Shown here piece after piece: positions 1 to 7,249 of a stretch of 10,461 nt of DNA. This stretch comes from Lentimicrobiaceae bacterium (GTDB lineage Bacteria; Bacteroidota; Bacteroidia; Bacteroidales; SKPS01): contig SKPS01000299.1 of assembly GCA_007119395.1 (NCBI GenBank), positions 1 through 10,461 on the forward strand. The letters run 5' to 3'. How positions within the stretch are numbered: the first letter of the stretch is position 1; the number at the start of each line of letters is the position of its first letter. A program made the translations under genes and the position numbers. The notes under the pieces were generated by a model. The model saw only the letters and a list, made by a program, of their open reading frames with translations. It made no database searches and was not told the DNA's origin.

Positions 1-110
1 CACTGACTGATGGTCTTGCAGGCGTCTCGGCAGGCAGCCGTATTGCTGTGGCCGAAGCGCTGTCGAATATTATGTGGGCACCACTGACTCATGGTCTTGC
101 AGGCGTCTCG
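1..110 (+). repeat. Direct repeat of 29 bp within purL at the window edge
   Basis: Bases 1-29 and 82-110 are identical except at one position (G at 10, C at 90). The copies are 81 bases apart, an exact multiple of three, so both are read in frame: LTDGLAGVS in the first and LTHGLAGVS in the second. The second copy sits where PurL proteins usually carry a similar sequence just before SLSANW. The first copy sits directly before AGSR, where, from memory of the family, a DPxAGS-type sequence is expected. The repeat is seen directly. Whether it is a real duplication or a contig-end assembly error cannot be told from the window. Confidence 0.85.
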
Positions 111-1766
111 TTAAGTGCCAACTGGATGTGGCCCTGTAAAAACCCGGGTGAAGACGCACGATTGTACCAGGCAGTAGAAGCCATCAGCGACTTTTGTGTT
201 GAACTGGGAATCAATATTCCTACCGGTAAAGATTCGCTGTCGATGACCCAAAAATACCCCGACGGCTTAAAAGTTATCTGCCCCGGAACAGTGATTGTTA
301 CCGCCGTGGCTGAGGTGAGTGATATCACCCGTTGTATTACTCCGGGACTTAAGCCGGTGGCCGGTTCTAAGCTGATACATCTTACATTTGGTGGCAAGGG
401 TTATCCGTTGGGAGGGAGTGCTTTTGCTCAGGCTTACAACACGTTGGGCAATCTAACGCCTGATGTGGAACCTGACGGGGTGGTGCGCTGCTTCAACCTG
501 GTGCAGGATCTTATCAAGGAAGGGTACCTGATGGCTGGCCATGATGTCTCTGCAGGTGGACTGATTACCACCCTGCTTGAAATGACCTTCCCGTCGTTTG
601 AGTCAGGTTTCCGCATCACCATACCTGCCGAAAACCACGCCGCTAGAACCCATATCCTTTTTAGTGAACAGCCTGGTGCCGTGATACAAACCTTTAACGC
701 TGAGAGAGTGTTTGAGATGGCCGCTGCCGCCGGCGTGCCAGCCGTTGAACTGGGTATTGCTACTGTTGACCAGGTTGGCCTGGTGAACTTTATCGGCGGC
801 AGTCTGACGTTGGATATTGAATTGATGCGTGATGAATGGTATCGCACCTCCTTTTTGCTCGACAGAATTCAGACCGGTGAAGAGCTGGCTCGTGAAAGGT
901 ATAATAATTATTCTGAGCAACCTCTCAAGTTTGTGATGCCGAAAGGGTTCACCGGAAGGCTTTCTGATTACAGGATCAATCCATTTCGCACAAGTGAGAC
1001 CGGAATTCGCGCCGGTATAATCCGTGAGAAGGGTGTGAATGGTGACCGTGAGATGGCGTGGTCACTCTATCTGGCAGGGTTTGATGTGCGTGACATTCAC
1101 ATGACTGACCTGATCAGTGGACGAGAAACCCTTGATGACATCCACTTTGTGGTCTTTGTGGGAGGATTTTCCAACTCTGATGTGCTGGGTTCTGCCAAAG
1201 GTTGGGCAGGCGCTTTCCTTCACAACCCCCGTGCGAAAGAGAGCCTGGATCGCTTTTACAGCCGTCCAGATACACTCAGCCTTGGTGTCTGCAACGGATG
1301 TCAATTGATGGTGGAGCTGGGTCTGGTAAAGAACGAAAAGGCACCCAAGCCGGTGATGCTGCACAATGAAAGCGGAAAGTTCGAATCAGCGTTCCTTACC
1401 ATTGATATTGAAGAGAACAATACAGTGATGCTTGGTTCTCTGGCCGTTAGCAGGCTGGGTATATGGGTCGCTCACGGAGAGGGGAGGTTTTCACTGCCCG
1501 GTGAAGCCTCACAATACCACATTCCGGCAAAGTACACCTACCACAGCTACCCCGGCAATCCCAACGGATCTGATCACCATGCTGCAGCCATCGCCAGTAC
1601 AGATGGTCGCCACCTGGCCATGATGCCACACCTCGAACGCTCTGTCTATGCATGGAACTGGGCTCATTATCCCTTCGGCAGAAACGATGAAGTGTCTCCG
1701 TGGATAGAAGCTTTTGTGAATGCAAAAGAGTGGGTGAAACAACAAGTGAACCACCGTAATAAATAG
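1..1766 (+). CDS. purL: Phosphoribosylformylglycinamidine synthase, C-terminal part (partial)
   Basis: The frame is open from base 3 and ends at TAG 1764-1766; the N-terminal half lies outside the window, so no true start is visible. The cytosolic enzyme makes FGAM from FGAR, glutamine and ATP (step 4 of purine synthesis). About 588 codons are present, against roughly 1,200-1,300 residues for full-length large-type PurL. Visible landmarks are LSANWMWP and GEDARLY, then the IPTGKDSLSM loop (about nt 216-245), the second AIRS-like C domain with AGHDVSAGGL (about nt 534-563), and a fused class I glutaminase domain. In that domain the nucleophile lies in GVCNGCQ (Cys codon 1290-1292), and the His/Glu pair is in PHLER (codons 1629-1631 and 1635-1637). 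The catalytic triad is intact and the C-terminus looks normal. The first dozen codons look odd because of a duplication described separately. The next gene begins 3-6 bases after the stop. Confidence 0.96.
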   Translation, partial: LTDGLAGVSAGSRIAVAEALSNIMWAPLTHGLAGVSLSANWMWPCKNPGEDARLYQAVEAISDFCVELGINIPTGKDSLSMTQKYPDGLKVICPGTVIVTAVAEVSDITRCITPGLKPVAGSKLIHLTFGGKGYPLGGSAFAQAYNTLGNLTPDVEPDGVVRCFNLVQDLIKEGYLMAGHDVSAGGLITTLLEMTFPSFESGFRITIPAENHAARTHILFSEQPGAVIQTFNAERVFEMAAAAGVPAVELGIATVDQVGLVNFIGGSLTLDIELMRDEWYRTSFLLDRIQTGEELARERYNNYSEQPLKFVMPKGFTGRLSDYRINPFRTSETGIRAGIIREKGVNGDREMAWSLYLAGFDVRDIHMTDLISGRETLDDIHFVVFVGGFSNSDVLGSAKGWAGAFLHNPRAKESLDRFYSRPDTLSLGVCNGCQLMVELGLVKNEKAPKPVMLHNESGKFESAFLTIDIEENNTVMLGSLAVSRLGIWVAHGEGRFSLPGEASQYHIPAKYTYHSYPGNPNGSDHHAAAIASTDGRHLAMMPHLERSVYAWNWAHYPFGRNDEVSPWIEAFVNAKEWVKQQVNHRNK

Positions 1767-1772
1767 CCTGTG

Positions 1773-3731
1773 ATGATCCGCTTTTTCTCTCTGTTGGGAT
1801 TGATCTGTTTGATGCAATCCCTGACAGCGCAATCCGATACACTCGGTCGCAGACCCTTCAATGACACCACGCTGCTCTCACCTGTCACAGTGATTGATTC
1901 AACCCATATGATGATGGTTGAAAGGGGCACCCCGCTGCCATTTGCCGATCTGGTAACGCGTGACATGGTGTCTGCCTCAGCCCAAAGTGACCTCCCTGCG
2001 CTGTTGAAGTCCTTGACCGGTGCCGATATACGGCAACGCGGCATCCATGATATCCAGGCTGATATCTCATTGCGAGGAGGCTCTTTTGAGCAAACACTGG
2101 TGCTGGTCAACGGTATTCCGTTCAACGATCCGCAAACAGGTCATCACAGTATGAACCTGCCCTTTTCTTTGGATGACATTGAGAGGATAGAGGTGTTTGG
2201 CCCCACCGAGGGGGGGGCTTTGTGGAGTGGTTACGCCATGGGTGGTGCTGTGAACATCGTTACGCGTAACAACCAGATGTTGTCACGCGAGGTGCGTGCA
2301 GGCGTTACAGCAGGCAGCTATGGATTGCGACGTGGCCATGCTGCCCTGCAGTTCAACACGGGTCGATGGGGGCACTATGTGAGTGTTGATGAGTCTTTTT
2401 CTGATGGTCATACCCACAATACCGACTTCCGGCGCCGGCAGCTATGGATGAATACCCATGCACTGCTTCGGCGTGGCGTTGCTTTGCAACTGGATGGTGG
2501 TTGGGTAAACAAAGCGTTTGGTGCCAATAGCTTTTATTCCCCTCTGTTTCCTGATCAGGCTGAAGAGATCACCGCGTCAGGGCTCGCCGCACGGCTGTCG
2601 GGCGGCAATAGATTGCGCTGGACAGGCTGGTACTCTGCGCGAATGCATCACGACAGGTTTGAGCTCTTTCGTCATGAAGCCCCTGTCTGGTACCAAGGTC
2701 ACAACCACCACCGCACATTGGTTGAGAACCGGGGTGGTGAGCTGCGTAAAACGACAAAGATTGGTGAGCTGTGCCTGGGGTGGCTGTCACGTAGCGAACA
2801 GATAAACAGCAATGTGCTGGGCAAGCCAACAGATGACTCGGTGGCGGTGCCGGGTCATGAGGCGTGGTACACACATGCCGACCGCCGCGATTGGAGCGAA
2901 CTGACGCTTGTGTTCAACAGCCGGCCCGTGAAAGGGGTGCGTGCCGAAAGCGCTGTAACCGCTGCCTGGCTCCCCGACGGAGAGGTCTTCCCGGCGTTCA
3001 GAGTCCATCTCGTGGCCTCACCCCAACAGATGAAAAACACCCGCTTCTCAGCAGGTGTCTCACGAAACTACCGGCTCCCCACCTTCACAGAGATGTATTA
3101 CCAAGGCCCCACCAATACCGGCAACCCTTTGCTGCAACACGAAGAGGCCATTACCATCGACATGAACGCCCGGTACAGGGTGGGCCCTCTAGAGGGTAGG
3201 GCTACACTCTTCTTCCGCGACAACAACAACCTTATCGATTGGGTCAAAGGGCCGGAAGAGACACTCTGGCGTTCCGAAAACCTGACAAGGATTTTCACCC
3301 GGGGAGCAGTCCTCAGGTTGTCGTACCACCCGGAAACCCAAACGAAAGGAATCAGCTTCGCATCCGCTTCGTGGAGCTATACCGACCAGGTGAAAAAGGA
3401 GTCGGATCACCTGATCTCCTACTATGTGCTGGATCACCTCAGACACAAAGTGACGCTGACAGCTCACCTGCGGCTAGGTAAGAAAGTTTTTGTTACCACC
3501 GATCTGCTATGGCAACAGCGCGATGGCAGCTACACCAACACCGAAGGTGAACAAACCCCTTACCCCGATGCACTGCTATGGGATGCCGGGGCGAAGTTTC
3601 AGATGACGGAGGTGCTGCAATGGCAGATCAATGCACACAATCTGCTTAACACTGAACACTACGACTTTAGCGGTGTGGTGCATCCGGGAAGATGGTTCTC
3701 GGTGGGGTTGCGTCTTCAATCACCCTGGTGA
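1773..3731 (+). CDS. TonB-dependent outer-membrane receptor, BtuB-like size class
   Basis: This protein of about 652 residues begins with a signal peptide (hydrophobic stretch about residues 4-18, probable cleavage near LTA-QS). A possible TonB-box-like segment follows (SPVTVID, about 36-42). The plug domain (about 55-165) includes the sequences ISLRGGSFEQTLVLVNGIP and GGAVNIVTR. The rest is a beta-barrel ending in an aromatic residue (final Trp), as outer-membrane barrels usually do. There is no N-terminal carboxypeptidase-regulatory-like extension as in SusC proteins. The length resembles BtuB and siderophore receptors, but the ligand cannot be read from the sequence and no transport genes are adjacent. 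I chose ATG 1773 over GTG 1770 because it gives a clean signal peptide. It lies 6 bases after the purL stop, so read-through from purL is likely. An 8-G run lies in the plug-coding part. The codons flow without interruption, so the gene looks intact. Confidence 0.92.
   Translation: MIRFFSLLGLICLMQSLTAQSDTLGRRPFNDTTLLSPVTVIDSTHMMMVERGTPLPFADLVTRDMVSASAQSDLPALLKSLTGADIRQRGIHDIQADISLRGGSFEQTLVLVNGIPFNDPQTGHHSMNLPFSLDDIERIEVFGPTEGGALWSGYAMGGAVNIVTRNNQMLSREVRAGVTAGSYGLRRGHAALQFNTGRWGHYVSVDESFSDGHTHNTDFRRRQLWMNTHALLRRGVALQLDGGWVNKAFGANSFYSPLFPDQAEEITASGLAARLSGGNRLRWTGWYSARMHHDRFELFRHEAPVWYQGHNHHRTLVENRGGELRKTTKIGELCLGWLSRSEQINSNVLGKPTDDSVAVPGHEAWYTHADRRDWSELTLVFNSRPVKGVRAESAVTAAWLPDGEVFPAFRVHLVASPQQMKNTRFSAGVSRNYRLPTFTEMYYQGPTNTGNPLLQHEEAITIDMNARYRVGPLEGRATLFFRDNNNLIDWVKGPEETLWRSENLTRIFTRGAVLRLSYHPETQTKGISFASASWSYTDQVKKESDHLISYYVLDHLRHKVTLTAHLRLGKKVFVTTDLLWQQRDGSYTNTEGEQTPYPDALLWDAGAKFQMTEVLQWQINAHNLLNTEHYDFSGVVHPGRWFSVGLRLQSPW
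2210..2217 (+). repeat. Homopolymer run of eight G in the receptor's plug domain
   Basis: Eight consecutive G residues span the codons gag-ggg-ggg-gct (Glu-Gly-Gly-Ala, about residues 146-149 of the receptor). Gain or loss of one base would shift the frame and truncate the receptor before its barrel. Poly-G tracts switch outer-membrane receptor genes on and off in some other bacteria, such as the Neisseria haemoglobin receptors. Whether this tract varies is unknown; eight bases is near the short end for such behaviour. Confidence 0.6.
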
Positions 3732-3828
3732 ATCACACAGCAAGCCATCTTAATTTAACCTGTAATACTCAGGTGGTCAAACTGTACGGATGGCAAAGGG
3801 GAAATATGCAGAAATCGGAAAAATTCCT

Positions 3829-3836
3829 TATGTTTG
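3829..3836 (+). promoter_or_regulatory. Possible Bacteroidota -7 promoter box for the carotenoid operon
   Basis: TATGTTTG matches the Bacteroidota -7 consensus TAnnTTTG exactly. It lies in the 191-bp gap before crtB, about 86 bases upstream of the ATG, which would give a leader of roughly 80 bases. No clear TTG-type -33 element is found 17-23 bases upstream, so the call rests on the one box and its location. Apart from this box, the gap (3732-3922) is AT-rich and holds only a weak hairpin and an 18-codon reading frame. Confidence 0.35.
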
Positions 3837-3922
3837 TCGGTCTGATATCCGAAGAAAAATAAACGGAACATCAACAAAGCATTTATTCAGATCTATTGAA
3901 TAGGTATTGAACGACAATCACA

Positions 3923-4780
3923 ATGCAGGAATACCATCATGTAGCTTATCGGGTGTCTCAGCTGATGACCAGTCACTACAGTACCTCATTCTATAACGCA
4001 TCGAGGTTTTTCAGAAAAGATATCCGGCGTGCTGTCTTCAATATTTATGGGTTTGTCCGTTTGGCAGATGAAATCGTTGACACCTTTCATGACCACAACA
4101 AAGAGCAGTTGCTGGATCGTTTTGTTCACGACCTTGAGATGGCGTTGGAGGAGGGCATTAGTCTGAATCCGGTGTTGCATTCGTTCGCATTAACGGTGCG
4201 GAAGTATGGAATTGATCGTGCGCATATAGATGCTTTTCTGAAAAGCATGCGCAAAGACCTGACGCTCACCGCTGTTTCTAGCAAGGATGAGATCCATCGT
4301 TACATACACGGTTCGGCTGAGGTGGTGGGATTGATGTGTCTGAAGGTGTTTTGTGACCGGAATGAGGCGTTGTACAGGGAGCTGGAGCCCGGCGCCATCC
4401 GCCTGGGTGCCGCTTTTCAGAAAGTGAACTTCCTGCGGGACCTGAAAGACGATACACAACGCCTGCATCGAACCTATTTCACGGAACTCCACAACCAACC
4501 CTTCAGCGATGCCATCAAAGAGGAGATCGTGGAGCAAATCAAAGAGGATTTTCGTGTTGCACAAAGGGCTATCGGGAGGCTGCCTTTGGGCGCCAGGACT
4601 GCCGTAACCATTGCGTATCTCTATTACAGGACCCTGTTGAAGAAGCTCCACAGAATGCCTGCTGCTCGCATTGCCGATGAACGGATCAGAACCGGAAACC
4701 ACATCAAGCTGTTGATCATCCCCAGGGCGATACTCGTCAGCAGCTTCAACCTATGGGGGAACAGGTTAAATGGTGATTAG
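3923..4780 (+). CDS. crtB: Phytoene synthase (squalene/phytoene synthase family)
   Basis: The 285-residue protein should condense two geranylgeranyl diphosphates head-to-head to 15-cis-phytoene, the first committed step to C40 carotenoids. Both Mg-diphosphate-binding aspartate motifs are present: DEIVD at residues 49-53 (within YGFVRLADEIVD) and DLKDD at 173-177 (within QKVNFLRDLKDD). The YSTSF sequence near residue 19 is typical of the family, and the length is normal. The start at ATG 3923 fits the usual short N-terminal segment; a later ATG at 3965 would cut it off. It is the first gene of the six-gene + strand run. A squalene or C30 (CrtM-type) synthase is the main alternative, but the CrtI-like gene at the end of the run and the CruF-like gene favour C40 carotenoids. 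No GGPP synthase gene is in the window, so substrate must come from elsewhere. Confidence 0.93.
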   Translation: MQEYHHVAYRVSQLMTSHYSTSFYNASRFFRKDIRRAVFNIYGFVRLADEIVDTFHDHNKEQLLDRFVHDLEMALEEGISLNPVLHSFALTVRKYGIDRAHIDAFLKSMRKDLTLTAVSSKDEIHRYIHGSAEVVGLMCLKVFCDRNEALYRELEPGAIRLGAAFQKVNFLRDLKDDTQRLHRTYFTELHNQPFSDAIKEEIVEQIKEDFRVAQRAIGRLPLGARTAVTIAYLYYRTLLKKLHRMPAARIADERIRTGNHIKLLIIPRAILVSSFNLWGNRLNGD

Positions 4781-4864
4781 TCTGAAGTATTGCCGGGGCA
4801 AGCTGCCTTGAAAGGGCTGATGACCATGGTTGCCTGATGTGCAAAACCGAAAATGGAAACAGTT

Positions 4865-4873
4865 AAAAAAAAA
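4865..4873 (+). promoter_or_regulatory. A-rich translation leader before the cruF-like gene
   Basis: Nine consecutive A residues lie 14-22 bases upstream of ATG 4887. No Shine-Dalgarno sequence is visible there. A-rich leaders near the start codon are a known aid to initiation in Bacteroidota, and this one supports ATG 4887 over the in-frame TTG at 4830. The 106-base gap between crtB and this gene shows no other recognisable element. Confidence 0.3.
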
Positions 4874-4886
4874 TGAGACTATTGTT

Positions 4887-5543
4887 ATGATCAACAGGTT
4901 GTTTAAGGATATACATCGGGCACGTCGTGCCATCATCACCATCTATGCTGTGGGTGTTGTGGGATTAACGCTGCCCTGGACCCGGGAATTGTTTCAATGG
5001 CTGACACCGTTAACACTGGTATTTACAGCCTGGATGTTGTTCAGCTACCAACGCCCCTCTTTCGGAGTGAAGGGTTGGATCGTGTTGGCAGCCATCTTTG
5101 TTGCGGGAATGTTGGCAGAGATCATTGGTGTGGAAACAGGTTGGGTGTTTGGCACCTATCATTATGGTGCCGGGTTGGGCCCGAAGCTGATGGGTACGCC
5201 ATGGGTGATTGGCATCAACTGGGCTTTTCTTGCTTATGCCACTTCCGTGGTGGTGTATCCTCTTCGCATTCACGTAGCTGGAAAAATTTTCCTTGCCTCC
5301 GTGGCCATGGTGTTGTATGACGTGGTGTTGGAGCAAGTGGCTCCCTATATCGACATGTGGTATTGGAAGGGTGGTGTGGTGCCACTCCAAAACTATGCTG
5401 CCTGGTTTGTTCTGTCGCTGCTGTTTACAGGGTTTCTGTTGTTATCCGGTATCAAGCCAAAAAACAGTATGGCAGCAACACTGCTGTTAACGCAATGTGC
5501 GTTTTTTGTGATGTTGTGGATCACCTTTAACTTGTTCGTATAA
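4887..5543 (+). CDS. cruF: Carotenoid biosynthesis membrane protein, CruF-like (probable 1',2'-hydratase)
   Basis: This 218-residue polytopic membrane protein has about six or seven hydrophobic segments. It carries the blocks that define the Caroten_synth/CruF family (PF04240, recognised by eye): EIIGVETGWVFGTYHYG at residues 78-94, GTPW at 103-106, YDVVLEQVAP at 144-153 and PLQNYAAW at 166-173. The conserved acidic and polar residues lie in these blocks. Characterised members (CruF of Deinococcus, Synechococcus and haloarchaea) add water across the C-1',2' double bond of a psi-end group, leaving a tertiary hydroxyl. The reading frame could extend upstream to TTG 4830, but that adds a charged tail with no benefit, so ATG 4887 was chosen. 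The stop overlaps the start of the next gene by one base (TAATG). The glycosyltransferase two genes on would be a natural user of the new hydroxyl. The family call is firmer than the exact reaction. Confidence 0.82.
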   Translation: MINRLFKDIHRARRAIITIYAVGVVGLTLPWTRELFQWLTPLTLVFTAWMLFSYQRPSFGVKGWIVLAAIFVAGMLAEIIGVETGWVFGTYHYGAGLGPKLMGTPWVIGINWAFLAYATSVVVYPLRIHVAGKIFLASVAMVLYDVVLEQVAPYIDMWYWKGGVVPLQNYAAWFVLSLLFTGFLLLSGIKPKNSMAATLLLTQCAFFVMLWITFNLFV

Positions 5544-6160
5544 TGCTGAAAGCGAAACATCATCCGGTGATTTACCCCTTTTTCAAGTGGTATGCCAAGT
5601 GGATGGTGATGCGCCATTTTGGGAAAGTACGCATTGAGGGATCGTTTGAGGAGCATGGCAAGCCTGTGCTGGTGGTTTCAAACCATGCCACATGGTGGGA
5701 TGGGTTTTGGGTGATGTATTTCAACAACAGGGTGCTGCACCGTAAGTTTCACTTTATGATGCTGGAGGAACAGTTGAAGCGGTACTGGTTTTTTCAGCAT
5801 GCAGGTGGTTTCTCGGTGAAAAGAGGAAGCCGGTCGGTGCTTGAGAGTTTGGCGTATGCCGCTGATGTGCTCAGTGATCCGGGCAACATGGTGCTGATGT
5901 TTCCCCAGGGCGCCATTTCAACAATCCATACCCGGCAGTTTCACTTCCTGAAAGGAGTTGAGCGTGTTTTGGCTTCCGCTGAGGATGCTGAGGTTGTGTT
6001 TCTTGCCAATCTGGTTGATTGGTTCTCTGATCGCAAGCCCGGTATCTATATGGTGCATGAAACCTACTCTTATGGTGGTGGGGGTGTGACAGAAGTGGAA
6101 TCGGCTTACAACGGTTTTTATCACCGTGCCGCGATGCAACAACAGGGGAGGGCCTTCTGA
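5543..6160 (+). CDS. PlsC-like acyltransferase, probably acting on a carotenoid glycoside
   Basis: The 205-residue protein belongs to the glycerolphosphate/lysophosphatidate acyltransferase fold. The catalytic HX4D motif is intact as HATWWD (residues 48-53). The FPEG block that binds the acyl acceptor reads FPQG (120-123), replacing the usual glutamate. The protein is short for the fold and lacks an obvious N-terminal membrane span, though the start is basic and aromatic and could sit at the membrane surface. It starts within the stop of the cruF-like gene and ends directly against the start of the glycosyltransferase gene. Acyltransferases finishing glycosylated carotenoids are known (CruD in Chlorobaculum, CrtO in Staphylococcus), and the neighbours make that role likely here. 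An ordinary phospholipid 1-acylglycerol-3-phosphate acyltransferase cannot be excluded. No gene symbol is given because orthology to CruD cannot be judged by eye. Confidence 0.85.
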   Translation: MLKAKHHPVIYPFFKWYAKWMVMRHFGKVRIEGSFEEHGKPVLVVSNHATWWDGFWVMYFNNRVLHRKFHFMMLEEQLKRYWFFQHAGGFSVKRGSRSVLESLAYAADVLSDPGNMVLMFPQGAISTIHTRQFHFLKGVERVLASAEDAEVVFLANLVDWFSDRKPGIYMVHETYSYGGGGVTEVESAYNGFYHRAAMQQQGRAF

Positions 6161-7249
6161 ATGGAAAAGATCACATGGGTTGTATTAGGGTTTGCGGCAT
6201 TGCAGTGTTTGGTGGCACTGATCAACCTGCTGTTTCGCCAACGCCTGCCCAAAACAGATGGTGTTGGTCACCACCCCGTTTCGGTGTTGATTCCGGCTAG
6301 AAACGAATCGGAGAACCTTCGTGAGCACATTCCCCGGCTGCTGGAACAGATGACACCCCATGATGAGCTGCTGGTGTATGACGATGCTTCTGACGATGAT
6401 ACAGCTTCAGTGGTGAAAGGCTATGCTGCGCAAGATCATCGTCTGCGTTTGGTTGAAACCAGACCCCTGCCGGAGGGGTGGCTCGGCAAGAACTGGGGGT
6501 GTCACAATCTGGCACTGGAGGCCAAGGGGCAGTATCTGTTGTTTCTGGATGCAGATGTTAGGGTGAGCCGTCATGTGATACCGCGCTCCATCGCCTACAT
6601 GAATAAGTACAGACTGTCTCTGTTGTCGCATTTTCCGAAACAAATAATGGGTTCACCCGGAGAGTGGCTCACGGTGCCACTGATGCACTATATTTTGCTT
6701 ACACTGTTGCCCTTGACGTTGGTGAAAAGACTGGGTTTTTCGTCTGTGTCAGCTGCGAATGGACAGTTCATGCTGTTTCTGGCAACCACCTACCATCGGA
6801 TGACGCCTCACCGGATGGCCAGGAGGTCCAGGGCAGAAGACATCCGTATTGCGCGACTGATGAAAAAGGGTAGAGAAAAGGTGGCGTGCCTGGCAGGCAC
6901 CCACGATGTGTATTGCCGCATGTATTCGGGATGGAGTGAGGCCATCAACGGTTTTTCGAAAAATGTGACTTCGTTTTTTGGAGGCTCCTATGTGTTGGCA
7001 TGCCTGTTCTGGGTTGTTACCACCCCAGCCATGGTGTGGATGGCGTTGTTTGCCGAGCATTCGTTGCTGGCAACATACATCATGCTTCTGTTGTTAACAA
7101 GAGTGGCAGTATCGTGGGTGGCCCGCCAGCATGTGCCGGTTAATGTGTTGCTGCTGATTCCCCAGCAACTGACCCTGGGTTGGTTGATTCTGGTGGCTAT
7201 GAAAAAAGAATTAAAAAAAGAGCATCAATGGAAAGGAAGATCCATATAG
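6161..7249 (+). CDS. Membrane-anchored family 2 glycosyltransferase, CruC/CruG/CrtQ-like
   Basis: This 362-residue protein has an N-terminal membrane span (about 5-25) and a GT-A domain. The domain carries VSVLIPARNES at 40-50, DDAS at 74-77, a metal-binding DAD at 130-132, an ED pair at 226-227, and RMYSGWSEAINGFSKN at 253-268 in the acceptor-side region. Two or more C-terminal membrane spans follow (about 275-350), and the tail is basic. This layout matches glycosyltransferases that sugar-tag carotenoids: CruC (chlorobactene), CruG (myxol) and CrtQ (staphyloxanthin). It would use a nucleotide sugar on the cytoplasmic side and attach it to a hydroxyl or carboxyl of the carotenoid. ATG 6161 immediately follows the previous stop codon (TGAATG), implying coupled translation. 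The last 22 bases overlap the next gene. The choice of sugar and acceptor is not visible from sequence. Confidence 0.88.
   Translation: MEKITWVVLGFAALQCLVALINLLFRQRLPKTDGVGHHPVSVLIPARNESENLREHIPRLLEQMTPHDELLVYDDASDDDTASVVKGYAAQDHRLRLVETRPLPEGWLGKNWGCHNLALEAKGQYLLFLDADVRVSRHVIPRSIAYMNKYRLSLLSHFPKQIMGSPGEWLTVPLMHYILLTLLPLTLVKRLGFSSVSAANGQFMLFLATTYHRMTPHRMARRSRAEDIRIARLMKKGREKVACLAGTHDVYCRMYSGWSEAINGFSKNVTSFFGGSYVLACLFWVVTTPAMVWMALFAEHSLLATYIMLLLLTRVAVSWVARQHVPVNVLLLIPQQLTLGWLILVAMKKELKKEHQWKGRSI

Noticed and set aside
3185..3196. A perfect 12-bp palindrome, CCCTCTAGAGGG, in the receptor gene.
   Set aside because: It lies inside coding sequence, is read normally (Pro-Leu-Glu-Gly), and occurs once. 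It is not a convincing operator or attachment site.
3758..3774. A short inverted repeat (ACCTG, 7-base loop, CAGGT) after the receptor gene.
   Set aside because: A 5-bp stem without a following T-run is too weak to call a terminator.
4190..4702. A 170-codon open frame on the - strand, antisense to crtB, and similar long antisense frames at 434-847 and 1667-2125.
   Set aside because: Each lies wholly or mostly opposite a well-supported gene, with low-complexity or unrecognisable translations and no plausible start context. They look like by-products of the codon use of the real genes.
4830..4886. A 19-codon upstream extension of the cruF-like gene from TTG 4830.
   Set aside because: It adds a charged, non-conserved tail. 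ATG 4887 begins right before the expected N-terminal region and has an A-rich leader.
4873..4890. A five-codon mini-frame (MRLLL) whose stop overlaps the ATG of the cruF-like gene as ATGA.
   Set aside because: It could aid coupled translation, but frames this short arise easily by chance and nothing else supports it.
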